A stretch of 64,000 bases of DNA from Motiliproteus sp. MSK22-1 (lineage in GTDB: Bacteria; Pseudomonadota; Gammaproteobacteria; Pseudomonadales; Balneatricaceae): assembly GCF_001968815.1 (NCBI RefSeq), contig NZ_MIEQ01000025.1, positions 59,548 to 123,547 on the forward strand. Direction: 5' to 3'. The notes below the pieces were generated by a model, which saw nothing but the letters and a program-made list of their open reading frames with translations, was not told the DNA's origin and did not search any database. Below are positions 1 through 8,199 of this stretch, in pieces; the stretch's first letter is position 1, and each line of letters opens with the position of its first letter. Made by a program: the position numbers and the translations under genes.

Positions 1-94
1 ACGACCTATGCTGGTAGAAGATGAAAAAATAACCGTTTTCGAACATATATGATGACATAACCGCCAGCGCCACAGGCTAAGCCATTATTTTTAA

Positions 95-1165
95 CTATAC
101 GGTATCGGTAGGACGCAGATAACAAGTCACTTCTTCACGGTCATGATAGAGGTGTTTAACATCCAGAATGTAATGACCAGGTAGATCTGTTACCAACGTT
201 TCTATTGTTTCTCTGGCATCAACCACCGCTTGGTAGCGTTTTTTCATCGGCAACTTCAAATTAAACACAGCTCTTCGGCAGCCACCATTAGCTACCCAGT
301 CAGCGGCAAGTCGCGCGACTTTGCTTGGCTGATCAGCGATATCACATACCATCCAATCCACAGTCTTGTTTGGCCGATACGCAAAACCATCTTCCCGAAC
401 ATGAGTAACTAGCCCGCTATCCATAAGGGACTGCTCCATCGGGCCGTTATCGACAGCGGTAACTCTGATATGTTTTTTAACTAACTGCCACGTCCACCCC
501 CCAGGAGCTGCCCCCAGATCAACTGCGGTCATGCCGGGTTCCAGTAAATGCTCCCTGTCCTTCAATGAAAGAAATGTATGCCAAGCTTCTTCAAGCTTTA
601 AAGTGGATCGACTGGGAGCCTTAGAAGGATACTTTAATCGCATAATTCCCATTGGATTGGGAGAACTGTTTTCAGGATAACTGATCCCCATATAAGCAGA
701 AGACGAATCCTGAAAGAAAAGATGCAAGCGCGGAAGCTTTGACGTACGACGTTGCGTTAAGACCCCGGCACGGCGAAATGCAGCAGCACAGGGCGAGGTA
801 AACTTCTTACAGAAAGTTGCTAGTTGCTTAGCGTCATTGGTATCTGCAGTTTCAATCACCAACTCTCCACACTGCGGTAGTTGCTTAGCGGCAGCTACCA
901 GGGTTGTTATCCGGTCTTTAGCTGGCAACTCGTCAATTCTCTCGCCACAAGCAAGCCACTGACGAGCAAACACCATCTTTGAAAAAGCAAGCAACTTAAT
1001 TAACCGATGGGCTCCACCAGGCTGCTGACATACGTAACAGACATAACCATCGCCACTCTGGGTTTTAGCATAGCCAAATTCACCCGCCAGCTGTGCTTGA
1101 TCACTGATCTCGGCCGCTGTTTCAGATTCAAAGCCCGGACGACAATACAGAATCAAATGGTCCAT
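95..1165 (-). CDS. rlmM: 23S rRNA 2'-O-ribose methyltransferase RlmM
   Basis: Cytoplasmic SAM-dependent methyltransferase that modifies the ribose of C2498 in 23S rRNA (E. coli numbering). The protein shows an N-terminal THUMP-like half and a C-terminal Rossmann methyltransferase half with the SAM-binding stretch DLGAAPGGWTW and the catalytic-region motif NLKLPMKKR, as expected for RlmM. The open frame extends 19 codons further upstream, but I chose the ATG at 1165 because homologues begin MDHLILYCRPGFE and the extension looks unrelated. Length, 356 residues, is normal for the family. It is convergent with nothing close by and divergent from the FNR gene at 1495. Family assignment is firm; the start is likely. 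Confidence 0.93.
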   Translation of the reverse strand: MDHLILYCRPGFESETAAEISDQAQLAGEFGYAKTQSGDGYVCYVCQQPGGAHRLIKLLAFSKMVFARQWLACGERIDELPAKDRITTLVAAAKQLPQCGELVIETADTNDAKQLATFCKKFTSPCAAAFRRAGVLTQRRTSKLPRLHLFFQDSSSAYMGISYPENSSPNPMGIMRLKYPSKAPSRSTLKLEEAWHTFLSLKDREHLLEPGMTAVDLGAAPGGWTWQLVKKHIRVTAVDNGPMEQSLMDSGLVTHVREDGFAYRPNKTVDWMVCDIADQPSKVARLAADWVANGGCRRAVFNLKLPMKKRYQAVVDARETIETLVTDLPGHYILDVKHLYHDREEVTCYLRPTDTV

Positions 1166-1366
1166 TGTTTTCTCTACCCAATATGAATACAACAACAGAT
1201 AACTGCTGCAAGTGGTCGCCATTATCTACAGCATTGAAGGAATACACCAGAGGTCCGGCGCAAGAATTAGTCACAAGACATCAAATCCGCTCTTGATCAT
1301 ATTTCACCAAGCCGCTGTATGGCAAACAGCCATTAATACTCAGCATATAATTATCAACGAGCCCAT

Positions 1367-1380
1367 TTGATATAAAGCAA
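1367..1380. promoter_or_regulatory. candidate FNR/Anr box upstream of fnr
   Basis: The sequence TTGATATAAAGCAA matches the FNR/Anr consensus TTGAT-N4-ATCAA at 9 of 10 defined positions. It lies about 115 bp before the start of the FNR gene at 1495, in the divergent gap with rlmM, so it could mediate autoregulation. The match is read directly; function is inference, and no -10/-35 was assigned. Confidence 0.4.
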
Positions 1381-1494
1381 TTAGCGCAAAATACCAAAAT
1401 GCTAATATCTCAATATTCAACGAGACTAAAGAGCTTTAGCCAAAACCATAAGCCTGACAAGCTTAGAACGGCGAACATACAAGCAGGTGCCTGA

Positions 1495-2253
1495 ATGACA
1501 ACTCGAATCACCACTGATCGCCCACCACGCCGTGGCCAGGCCAACCATGTAGCCTGCGACGATTGCGGACTGTTTCCGCTATGTAATCCCATCAATATCA
1601 GCGGTCATGAGCTGAGCATGGCCGAAGAATTTGTAGAACGACGTCAGCCCATAAGAGCCGGCGAGTATCTATTTTCCGAAGGAGCTCCATTTACAGCAAT
1701 TTATGCTGTTACCTCCGGAGCCATCAAACTTGTCAACAACTCTGATGAAGATGAAGAGTTAATTGTCGGCTTTGTACTCTCTGGAGAAGCGCTGGGACAA
1801 ACGGGCATTTATCCTCAACGCTATCCATGCAGCGCAATAGCTCTGGAGGACAGCTTTGTCTGTGAATTACCCTTCGGCAGCTTGCTGGAGACTGCCAATC
1901 AGGTGCCAGTACTGCTAAACAACTTCCAGACGATGCTGCACAAGGAAAACTTTGACCTGTATCGCCAGTTCGCGATGCTGATGGCACGTAAAAATGCAGA
2001 ACAACGTTTGTCCGCCTTTTTACTGAATTTATCATTGCGACGACAGGAACGCGGTTTTTCTGCTGAGGAGTTCCAACTTCCGATGTCACGAGATGATATT
2101 GCAAATTTCCTCGGACTGCGTAAAGAAACGCTGAGTCGCCTATTCACCAAACTCCATCAATCAGGATCAATAGCAGTACGCGGAAAACATATCCGGATGC
2201 TGAATGCAGAACAACTGCGTAAAGCTTCAGGACTCCCCTCCTCAGCCTCCTGA
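1495..2253 (+). CDS. FNR/Anr-type oxygen-sensing transcriptional regulator with complete Fe-S ligand set
   Basis: Crp/Fnr-family activator. The N-terminal cluster has Cys21, Cys24 and Cys30 (CDDCGLFPLC), and Cys123 in FVCELPF aligns with E. coli FNR Cys122, so all four ligands for an oxygen-labile [4Fe-4S] cluster are present. A cyclic-nucleotide-binding-like beta roll is followed by the dimer helix and a C-terminal helix-turn-helix, DDIANFLGLRKETLSRL, that keeps the E--SR residues reading the TTGAT half site. Length, 252 residues, is usual. An AGG ribosome-binding site lies 8 nt before the ATG. Known role of the family: switching on microaerobic genes such as cco and hemN. It sits at the far end of the cco cluster, whereas the hemN-linked slot is filled by a cysteine-free paralogue. 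The exact name (fnr, anr, fixK) is left open. Confidence 0.93.
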   Translation: MTTRITTDRPPRRGQANHVACDDCGLFPLCNPINISGHELSMAEEFVERRQPIRAGEYLFSEGAPFTAIYAVTSGAIKLVNNSDEDEELIVGFVLSGEALGQTGIYPQRYPCSAIALEDSFVCELPFGSLLETANQVPVLLNNFQTMLHKENFDLYRQFAMLMARKNAEQRLSAFLLNLSLRRQERGFSAEEFQLPMSRDDIANFLGLRKETLSRLFTKLHQSGSIAVRGKHIRMLNAEQLRKASGLPSSAS

Positions 2254-2390
2254 CTGTATACGGGCTGATTTCCTCATTGTAATCACAAAACGGCTAAAAG
2301 GTTTTTTGGACTTGTGCCGCCAAAAAACCTTATGCTGATTTTGCTCGTTGAGTACAATCGCAATAGTCATTTTACAACGGCCCAGCTCCT

Positions 2391-2404
2391 TTGATATTTT
2401 TCAC
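2391..2404 (+). promoter_or_regulatory. candidate FNR/Anr box upstream of the TauE/SafE gene
   Basis: TTGATATTTTTCAC matches TTGAT-N4-ATCAA at 8 of 10 positions and lies about 115 bp before the GTG start at 2519. TauE/SafE genes in cco clusters may be under FNR control, so this is plausible, but an 8/10 match in AT-rich DNA is weak evidence. Confidence 0.3.
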
Positions 2405-2518
2405 ATCCTTCTCTGAACGAAGAGTAAAGCGAAAAGCCTTTGATACCGGTACCGCTTCTATTTTGCTTATCGTCTAGGCACAATTGACCTCCTTCTTTTT
2501 CACAACACCAAGTAATGG

Positions 2519-3211
2519 GTGGAAACCTTGCCAGATACTCTATCGCCTTTTTTGAGTGCCTTTATCGTTGGTTTAGTTGGTGGAGTACACTGTGTGGGAA
2601 TGTGTGGCGGTATTGTTGCCACTCTCAGTTTGGGACTGCCAGAGAAGCAAAGACGGAGCCCGCTGGCAATGATTCCCTATCAGCTAGCGTACAATCTCGG
2701 CCGAACGGTAAGCTATGTCCTGGCAGGAGCTTTGATGGGTGGAATAGGAGCACTGTTACTGCAGTGGTTACCTCTTTATCTTGCGCAAAGAATATTGCTG
2801 ACCTTCGCGGGCATTTTTATGATCTTGCTTGGGCTCTATATCGGGGGCTGGTGGATGCTGCTCAATAAAGTTGAACAGGCGGGCACACTTCTCTGGAGAA
2901 TCATTGAACCAGCCGGCAGGAAGCTTCTACCGGTCAAAACCCCAACGCAGGCTGTTGGAGTCGGCCTCATCTGGGGATGGGTACCCTGCGGCCTGGTCTA
3001 CAGCATGCTGATTAACGCAGTATCCTCCGGGAGCGCGGTTAGTGGCGCAGGAGTCATGCTTGCCTTCGCATTAGGCACTCTACCAAATCTTATCATCATG
3101 GGAATGCTGGCAGGCGTTGCTGCCCATTTACTCCAAGCTCCACTGACACGAAAGCTCGCAGGACTCAGCATCATAGCATTTGGAGTAGTCACCTTAGCGC
3201 GACTGCTTTGA
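2519..3211 (+). CDS. TauE/SafE (DsbD_2-like) family inner-membrane protein
   Basis: Polytopic membrane protein of about six spans, 230 residues. The N-terminal segment GLVGGVHCVGMCGG and the later segment GLIWGWVPCGLVYSML carry the paired cysteine/proline signature of the COG2836 (sulfite exporter TauE/SafE, DsbD_2-like) family often found beside ccoS and ccoI in gammaproteobacteria. Its transport substrate is not established; roles in copper or thiol handling for cbb3 assembly have been suggested for such neighbours. Start is GTG at 2519: the codon TAA stands two codons upstream in the same frame, so this is the first possible start. It follows the FNR gene with a 265-bp gap holding an FNR-box-like sequence. 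Confidence 0.8.
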   Translation: METLPDTLSPFLSAFIVGLVGGVHCVGMCGGIVATLSLGLPEKQRRSPLAMIPYQLAYNLGRTVSYVLAGALMGGIGALLLQWLPLYLAQRILLTFAGIFMILLGLYIGGWWMLLNKVEQAGTLLWRIIEPAGRKLLPVKTPTQAVGVGLIWGWVPCGLVYSMLINAVSSGSAVSGAGVMLAFALGTLPNLIIMGMLAGVAAHLLQAPLTRKLAGLSIIAFGVVTLARLL

Positions 3212-3221
3212 TATTTTGTGT

Positions 3222-3767
3222 TTAATGCTCACCAGTCGACGCAACTTCCTGATTCGGATCAGCTAACAACACTGCCTCTTCGTTTGGGAATCGATCATAG
3301 ATTCCTTTTGATATAATTCCGCTGGAAGCCTGATGCATTCCATCTGATTCCATAACAATTAACACCAGCACAGAAACCATTATCGGCAATAATCCTACGC
3401 CTCCAACAAGAGCCATTACCGCTACTTTTTTCATTCCGAGGACGCTATAGCCCATCCACCCCAACCCGGCTATTAAAAAACCGACCAACAGCACTGAGGC
3501 AAACACCTTGCTACGCCGAGCTGCCACCTGCCAGTGACACATAACAAACCACTCATCGGCCTCTAGAGATTTTTTCGCTCGCCATATCGTATAAACAATG
3601 GTCATGAACGAGATAACCGGAACAACCACCAGAGGTTGCCAAAACGTATTAAAGACCCCCAGCGCAGCAACAAACCAAAGAATATGATTACCCACCATAT
3701 TGGTCAAAAACAGCTCATGAGGGGCTTTGGCTTTACGCTTAGTATCAGCCGGAATGTCAAACTTCAT
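3222..3767 (-). CDS. hypothetical four-span inner-membrane protein
   Basis: A 181-residue protein I do not recognise. A hydrophilic basic N-terminus (KRKAKAPHE) precedes two hydrophobic segments at roughly residues 28-62, then a charged loop (RAKKSLEADEWF), then two more segments near 88-112 and 117-140, and an acidic C-terminal tail of about 40 residues. No catalytic motif is visible. It is convergent with the TauE/SafE gene, whose stop is 10 bp away, and is followed upstream by a divergent exported protein at 3959. Its position between the FNR gene and the cco maturation genes suggests a link to respiration, but this is only neighbourhood inference. Confidence 0.6.
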   Translation of the reverse strand: MKFDIPADTKRKAKAPHELFLTNMVGNHILWFVAALGVFNTFWQPLVVVPVISFMTIVYTIWRAKKSLEADEWFVMCHWQVAARRSKVFASVLLVGFLIAGLGWMGYSVLGMKKVAVMALVGGVGLLPIMVSVLVLIVMESDGMHQASSGIISKGIYDRFPNEEAVLLADPNQEVASTGEH

Positions 3768-3958
3768 TCAGTTGTCTCCAGTAGCGATCAGGATTCTACA
3801 CCAGACGCCATGATACTTAATATTTCCCTGTATTCCTTTCGTTGAGGCCGCTAAAATGCAGAAAGTTCAGGAAAAAATGATATTCGAACTACAGGCATTC
3901 AGTTTTTATCATTAGATGCATGCAACCACCTTATCCTCAAAGGAAATAGTTACCTGTT

Positions 3959-4618
3959 ATGGACCGAAAAATAGTCCTGGGCCTGATTGCGATCAGCACT
4001 TTGGCCATCATTATTGCGATTAGCTTACCAGGAGGACGGAAAGTCGACAGCAATCCAAAACTTCCTTGGCAGATAACAACGGATGCCGATGGCAACACCA
4101 GCGTTTTCGGCCTGACTTTGGGAAAAAGCACTCTTAAGGATGCTGAGTTGAGTTTTGAAAATGCAGCAACCCTAAGCCTGTTTCGAACAACCAGTGGCGA
4201 GTATTCCGTGGAAGCCTATTTTGACAGAATTTACTTAAGCGGCCTCAAAGCCAACCTTGTCCTGACTCTCGAAGTCAGCGCTCAACAAGCACAAGAGATA
4301 TTCTCTCGCGGCATTAGAATAAGCCAGCTGGGCGATGGCAGCAAAAAGGTTGAAATCAGCGAGGAAGACAAACAACACCTTGGCGGATCAACGATAGATC
4401 TGATCACCTACCTGCCAGCCGCAGACCTGGAAGCACCACTCATTGCCAAACACTTTGGAATACCGGACAGGAAAATAGCCGAAGGCGAGCATCTGACTCA
4501 CTGGTTATATCCTGATAAAGGCCTCGATATCACGGTAAACAGTGATGGTAAAGAGGTATTCCAATACCTTACACCGAGCGAATTCCAACGCGTTATAAGC
4601 CCATTGGAAAAGCTATGA
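3959..4618 (+). CDS. hypothetical membrane-anchored periplasmic protein
   Basis: A 219-residue protein with one N-terminal membrane segment (residues 5-24, ending SLPGGRK) and a soluble remainder predicted to face the periplasm. The body contains a FGLTLGKSTLKDAE stretch like the start of substrate-binding or BamE-like folds, and a second similar half near residues 165-210 (HFGIPDRKIAEGE, WLYPDKGLDITV). I recognise the general type as a conserved hypothetical of marine gammaproteobacteria but cannot name a family. It ends 114 bp before the convergent ccoS stop, with an imperfect hairpin between. Confidence 0.6.
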   Translation: MDRKIVLGLIAISTLAIIIAISLPGGRKVDSNPKLPWQITTDADGNTSVFGLTLGKSTLKDAELSFENAATLSLFRTTSGEYSVEAYFDRIYLSGLKANLVLTLEVSAQQAQEIFSRGIRISQLGDGSKKVEISEEDKQHLGGSTIDLITYLPAADLEAPLIAKHFGIPDRKIAEGEHLTHWLYPDKGLDITVNSDGKEVFQYLTPSEFQRVISPLEKL

Positions 4619-4696
4619 TGTCCCTCTGAAATGCCCTGCCTCCGGTAATACTGGATACCAAAACGTCTGCAACAGGCTGTCCCTGTTGACTGCTAA

Positions 4697-4730
4697 TGTC
4701 CCCCGATCCGAACAATAGTGATCGGGGACA
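4697..4730. terminator. imperfect hairpin between convergent genes
   Basis: The arms TGTCCCCCGATC and GATCGGGGACA pair with one bulged C around an 11-nt loop, in the gap between the convergent gene at 3959 and ccoS. There is no proper T tract on either side, so a Rho-independent terminator is possible but not convincing. Confidence 0.35.
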
Positions 4731-4731
4731 A

Positions 4732-4965
4732 TTAATCATTCTTGGTATCACCGCCAGACTTGCTCTCCTGGCCACCAGCGGCATTGCTGGCAGAAGTCGA
4801 GGCCTGAGAATCAAAGTCGGGGCTCAGATCATCATCCATCAATATTCGATGCCCCTCCCCCTCCATATCTTCAAACTGACCGCTCTTGGCAGCCCAAAAA
4901 AGGATAGCCACTCCAACGACACCAAGAAAGATCATTCCCGGTATCAACCCATAGATTACTTCCAT
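4732..4965 (-). CDS. ccoS: cbb3-type cytochrome oxidase assembly protein CcoS
   Basis: Small single-span membrane protein, 77 residues. A hydrophobic segment is followed by the diagnostic FWAAKSGQFEDMEGEGHRILMDDD, shared by CcoS/FixS proteins; the tail is acidic and Ser/Ala-rich. CcoS is needed to insert cofactors into the CcoN subunit. Translation most likely starts at the ATG at 4965, because AGGAG lies 7 nt before it, while an upstream GTG at 4971 would leave almost no spacing. It is the last gene of ccoG-H-I-S, 96 bp after ccoI. Confidence 0.93.
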   Translation of the reverse strand: MEVIYGLIPGMIFLGVVGVAILFWAAKSGQFEDMEGEGHRILMDDDLSPDFDSQASTSASNAAGGQESKSGGDTKND

Positions 4966-5061
4966 CAACACACTCCTGAACGCTTAGGCAGGAACATTAT
5001 CTCACTACAATGAATTATGCCCAAGTGTTCTCTAATTCCGGTCACATGATCAGACAATACA

Positions 5062-7602
5062 CTAATCACGCTTACGAAATACTGAATGAATTCGAGCAGC
5101 ATTACCAATCACCAGTAAAGAGCTGATAGGCATGGTAATCGCTGCCACAAGCGGAGTCACCAATGCAGCCATTGCCAAAGGCACCATAATTAAATTATAG
5201 GAAATGGAAATAGCAATATTCTGCCTGATTGCTTTCAGTGTTCGCTGTGAAAGATTCGATACCAATAAGACTTTTTTCAGTTCATTACTCATTAAAACGA
5301 TATCAGCACTGGCTATAGACACATCAGTTCCCGACCCCAATGCTATCCCGACATCGGCTCGAACCAGTGCCGGCGCATCATTTACACCATCCCCGACCAT
5401 AGCAACTCTATGTCCTTGAGCCTGGAGTGCTGCAATAACTTTGTCTTTATCAGCCGGCAGCACTTCGGCTATCACCTCCATGCCTCCCAACCGCTTCGCC
5501 ACGGTTTCGGCGGTGGCCTGTCTGTCGCCGCTAAGCAGTGTAACTCCCATTCCCTTTTGTTTTAGCTTGGAGACCACTTCAATTGAATCTTCCCGCAAGG
5601 TGTCTTCTATACCCAACACCGCTACTTCTCTGTTATCAATTGCGCAACGTATGGAACCTATACCAACAGCATCCAATGATTCAGCCTGCTCATCCAACCA
5701 GGCAAGCCTTGTCACACCATTTTTATCCATCCAGGCCGCTGTACCAATATGGACTAACTGCTTTTCTACCATCGCAGATATACCGAAGCCAGGTTCACTG
5801 ATGAACGACTCAACCCTCAGAGAATTTTTATTCAGGAACTCATCAGAGAAACGTCGAACAGCAGATGCAACAGGGTGTTCTGAAGAATGTTCTGCCGCAT
5901 ACACAAGGGTCATAAGGGCTTTAACATCCTCAGATAAAACCTCATCTCCCCGCGACCAATGCTGATTGAGAGTCTTTATCGATACAACTGAGATTATCCC
6001 TTCCGTAAGGGTCCCTGTTTTATCAAAAACAAAATGAGTAATTCCTGACAAAGATTCCAGCGTTTCTCCGTTTCTCACCAAGATACCATTACGAGCCCCC
6101 AACCCTGACGCCACGGCGATAGACATAGGAGTCGCCAAACCAAAGGCACAGGGGCAGGTAATGATTAATACAGCCGTTGCCGCCATTAGCGCCTGTTCTA
6201 TTCCAACATTAAACCACCAACTGAAAGTAGCCAGCGCCAAGCCTATTGTCGTTGCCACAAACCAGGGAACTATCCGATCAGCGATACTCTGTATCGGTGC
6301 CTTGCTGGACTGAGCCTGCTCGACAAGATGAATAATTCTTCCCAGTGCCGTATTATTCAGGAGCCCGGAAACCTCTACCCGTAACATCCCTTGACCGTTA
6401 ATAGTGCCTGCACACACCGAAGATCCAACCTTCTTAGACACCGGTTCAGACTCTCCGGTCAACATTGCTTCATCGATACTTGACGCTCCCGCAACCACAG
6501 TACCATCTGCAGGTATTCTTTCTCCTGGTCTAACGACAACTATATCCCCCAGCGCAACTGAACGAATTGGGACAACCCGTTCGTCACCATCGCGTATGAG
6601 GTTAGCGACTTTTGGCTGAAGGTCCAGCAGCCGTTGTGTCGACGCCACGGCCTGACGTTTGGAAATAGCTTCCAGGTAACGCCCTACAAGAATTACAAAG
6701 AGAAAGTTAACGACCGTATCAAAATAGACTTCTCCAACTGTCGTTCCGGACAATGTTACATAGACCGAATACAAATAGGTAATAGTGGCTCCCAATGCAA
6801 TGGGAAGGTCCATCCCCAGGCTTCGGTTTTTCAGACCTGCCCAGGCCCCGCTATAAAAAGGAAAACCGGAATAAAGCAGCGTTGGTGTGGCCAAAGCTAA
6901 CCCAATCCAGTGAAACATCTCTCGAAACTCACCCTGGTCCGCTCCGGTATAGAGCGCAATAGAGATCCACAGCAGGTTCATCATTGCGAACCCTGCTACC
7001 GCCATACGGTAGAGCAACTTCCTGTTTTCTCGCTTCAGACTCCCCTCTGCAGCTTCAGGATCGAAAGGTACAGCATTATAACCCAGCATCCCCAGGCTTC
7101 GGATGATTGAAGATAACGGTATAACTTCATTATCCCAACGAATTTGTAACCGCCTGCCGGTTAGATTAACCCTGGCGTCAATAACACCGCTGATACGTCG
7201 CAGACTATTTTCAATCAGCCAGACACAGGCAGCACAGTGAATACCCTCAACCAATAGCTGAACTTCACGCTCAGCCCCGAGTTCGGTGACAAAGTCCTGT
7301 TGAATTTCATCTAGATCGTAAAAAGCAAGTTCTTTGGGGATCTCAGGAGGAGGCGCTAAAAAATCCCCTTCCATTCGACGCTGGTAGAACCCGTTAAGAC
7401 CGGCACTGAAAATTGCCTCACATACGGACGCGCAGCCGTGACAGCAAAACAGCCGTGCTTCTCCTTCAACTTTTCTGGTTATGGCCTGCTCTGAATCGGA
7501 AAACAATCCGCAATGAAAGCAAAGGCTGTTGGAGTCAACTCTTTGCATTGCTGGATCTACAGATAACCCAGCAGCAGAACCAGTCACGGCCTCATTAGAC
7601 AT
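5062..7602 (-). CDS. ccoI: copper-exporting P1B-type ATPase CcoI/FixI
   Basis: Inner-membrane copper pump that supplies Cu for assembly of the cbb3 heme-copper centre. In order: an N-terminal cysteine-rich segment (CFHCG and FCCHGCASVC), a heavy-metal-associated domain with GIHCAACV, membrane helices, the actuator motif TGES, the intramembrane CPC metal site (TCPCAFGLA), the phosphorylation motif DKTGT, the SEHP nucleotide-binding loop, and the hinge GDGVND. All expected P1B motifs are present. The 846-residue length matches CcoI forms that carry the extra N-terminal Cys-rich region. The ATG lies 3 nt after the ccoH stop, so the two are translationally close. Confidence 0.96.
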   Translation of the reverse strand: MSNEAVTGSAAGLSVDPAMQRVDSNSLCFHCGLFSDSEQAITRKVEGEARLFCCHGCASVCEAIFSAGLNGFYQRRMEGDFLAPPPEIPKELAFYDLDEIQQDFVTELGAEREVQLLVEGIHCAACVWLIENSLRRISGVIDARVNLTGRRLQIRWDNEVIPLSSIIRSLGMLGYNAVPFDPEAAEGSLKRENRKLLYRMAVAGFAMMNLLWISIALYTGADQGEFREMFHWIGLALATPTLLYSGFPFYSGAWAGLKNRSLGMDLPIALGATITYLYSVYVTLSGTTVGEVYFDTVVNFLFVILVGRYLEAISKRQAVASTQRLLDLQPKVANLIRDGDERVVPIRSVALGDIVVVRPGERIPADGTVVAGASSIDEAMLTGESEPVSKKVGSSVCAGTINGQGMLRVEVSGLLNNTALGRIIHLVEQAQSSKAPIQSIADRIVPWFVATTIGLALATFSWWFNVGIEQALMAATAVLIITCPCAFGLATPMSIAVASGLGARNGILVRNGETLESLSGITHFVFDKTGTLTEGIISVVSIKTLNQHWSRGDEVLSEDVKALMTLVYAAEHSSEHPVASAVRRFSDEFLNKNSLRVESFISEPGFGISAMVEKQLVHIGTAAWMDKNGVTRLAWLDEQAESLDAVGIGSIRCAIDNREVAVLGIEDTLREDSIEVVSKLKQKGMGVTLLSGDRQATAETVAKRLGGMEVIAEVLPADKDKVIAALQAQGHRVAMVGDGVNDAPALVRADVGIALGSGTDVSIASADIVLMSNELKKVLLVSNLSQRTLKAIRQNIAISISYNLIMVPLAMAALVTPLVAAITMPISSLLVIGNAARIHSVFRKRD

Positions 7603-7605
7603 CAG

Positions 7606-8100
7606 CTAGTTTTCTTCAACAAAAATACGTAGAGAGATATTAAACTCTTCCTCTCCGTCTTTTACACTAGCCAACAAATCCCAGTATCCTTTTAGAGGAA
7701 ACTGGGTTTTCACCTGATAATTCCCAGGAGCCAGGCGGCTCATTTCGGTAGAGAAATCAGCTCTGGAATCTGACGGCCGGTAAGCAAATAAAGTCACCGA
7801 ATCAGGAGTAACAACCTTTCCCTCCTTATCGAGCAGACTGAACTGAAACTCTGCAGGCTGCTTAAGGCTGATCTTAGCCGGTGGGGTCAATGTCATCTTC
7901 CAACCAGGATCCTTCGCTAGCCTTTTTAGCATGTTTTTTTCGTAATCCTGCCCTCGCTCATAGTAATTTTCTGCGACCAGACTGGGTGCCCGGTCGCCGG
8001 CAAGATAAATCAAATAGAAATTCGCCGTGACAAAAATCACGCCCATCACTGTCAGACCAATCACCCATGGGCTACGCCAGGCAGACTGTATTTTTCCCAT
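7606..8100 (-). CDS. ccoH: cbb3 oxidase assembly protein CcoH/FixH
   Basis: A 164-residue protein with one N-terminal membrane span (WVIGLTVMGVIFVTANFYLIYLA) and a periplasmic domain, as in FixH/CcoH. Following the span is the family signature NYYERGQDYEKN. CcoH stays associated with CcoN and CcoP and is required for a stable cbb3 complex. It lies between ccoG and ccoI on the same strand, with 99 bp from ccoG and 3 bp to ccoI. Confidence 0.93.
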   Translation of the reverse strand: MGKIQSAWRSPWVIGLTVMGVIFVTANFYLIYLAGDRAPSLVAENYYERGQDYEKNMLKRLAKDPGWKMTLTPPAKISLKQPAEFQFSLLDKEGKVVTPDSVTLFAYRPSDSRADFSTEMSRLAPGNYQVKTQFPLKGYWDLLASVKDGEEEFNISLRIFVEEN

Positions 8101-8199
8101 GTTTCTCTCTCTATTACCAAAGCTGGTTGTTAGTCATTAATTGAGTTCCTAATGGCTGAAACACCTGGGGCCTCTCAGCCTATTAGCGTTCAGCTGATC

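Noticed and set aside
2515..2868. 117-residue frame with an ATG just before the TauE/SafE gene
   Set aside because: Overlaps the real gene in another frame, no hydrophobic pattern or family features; the GTG frame at 2519 is clearly TauE/SafE.
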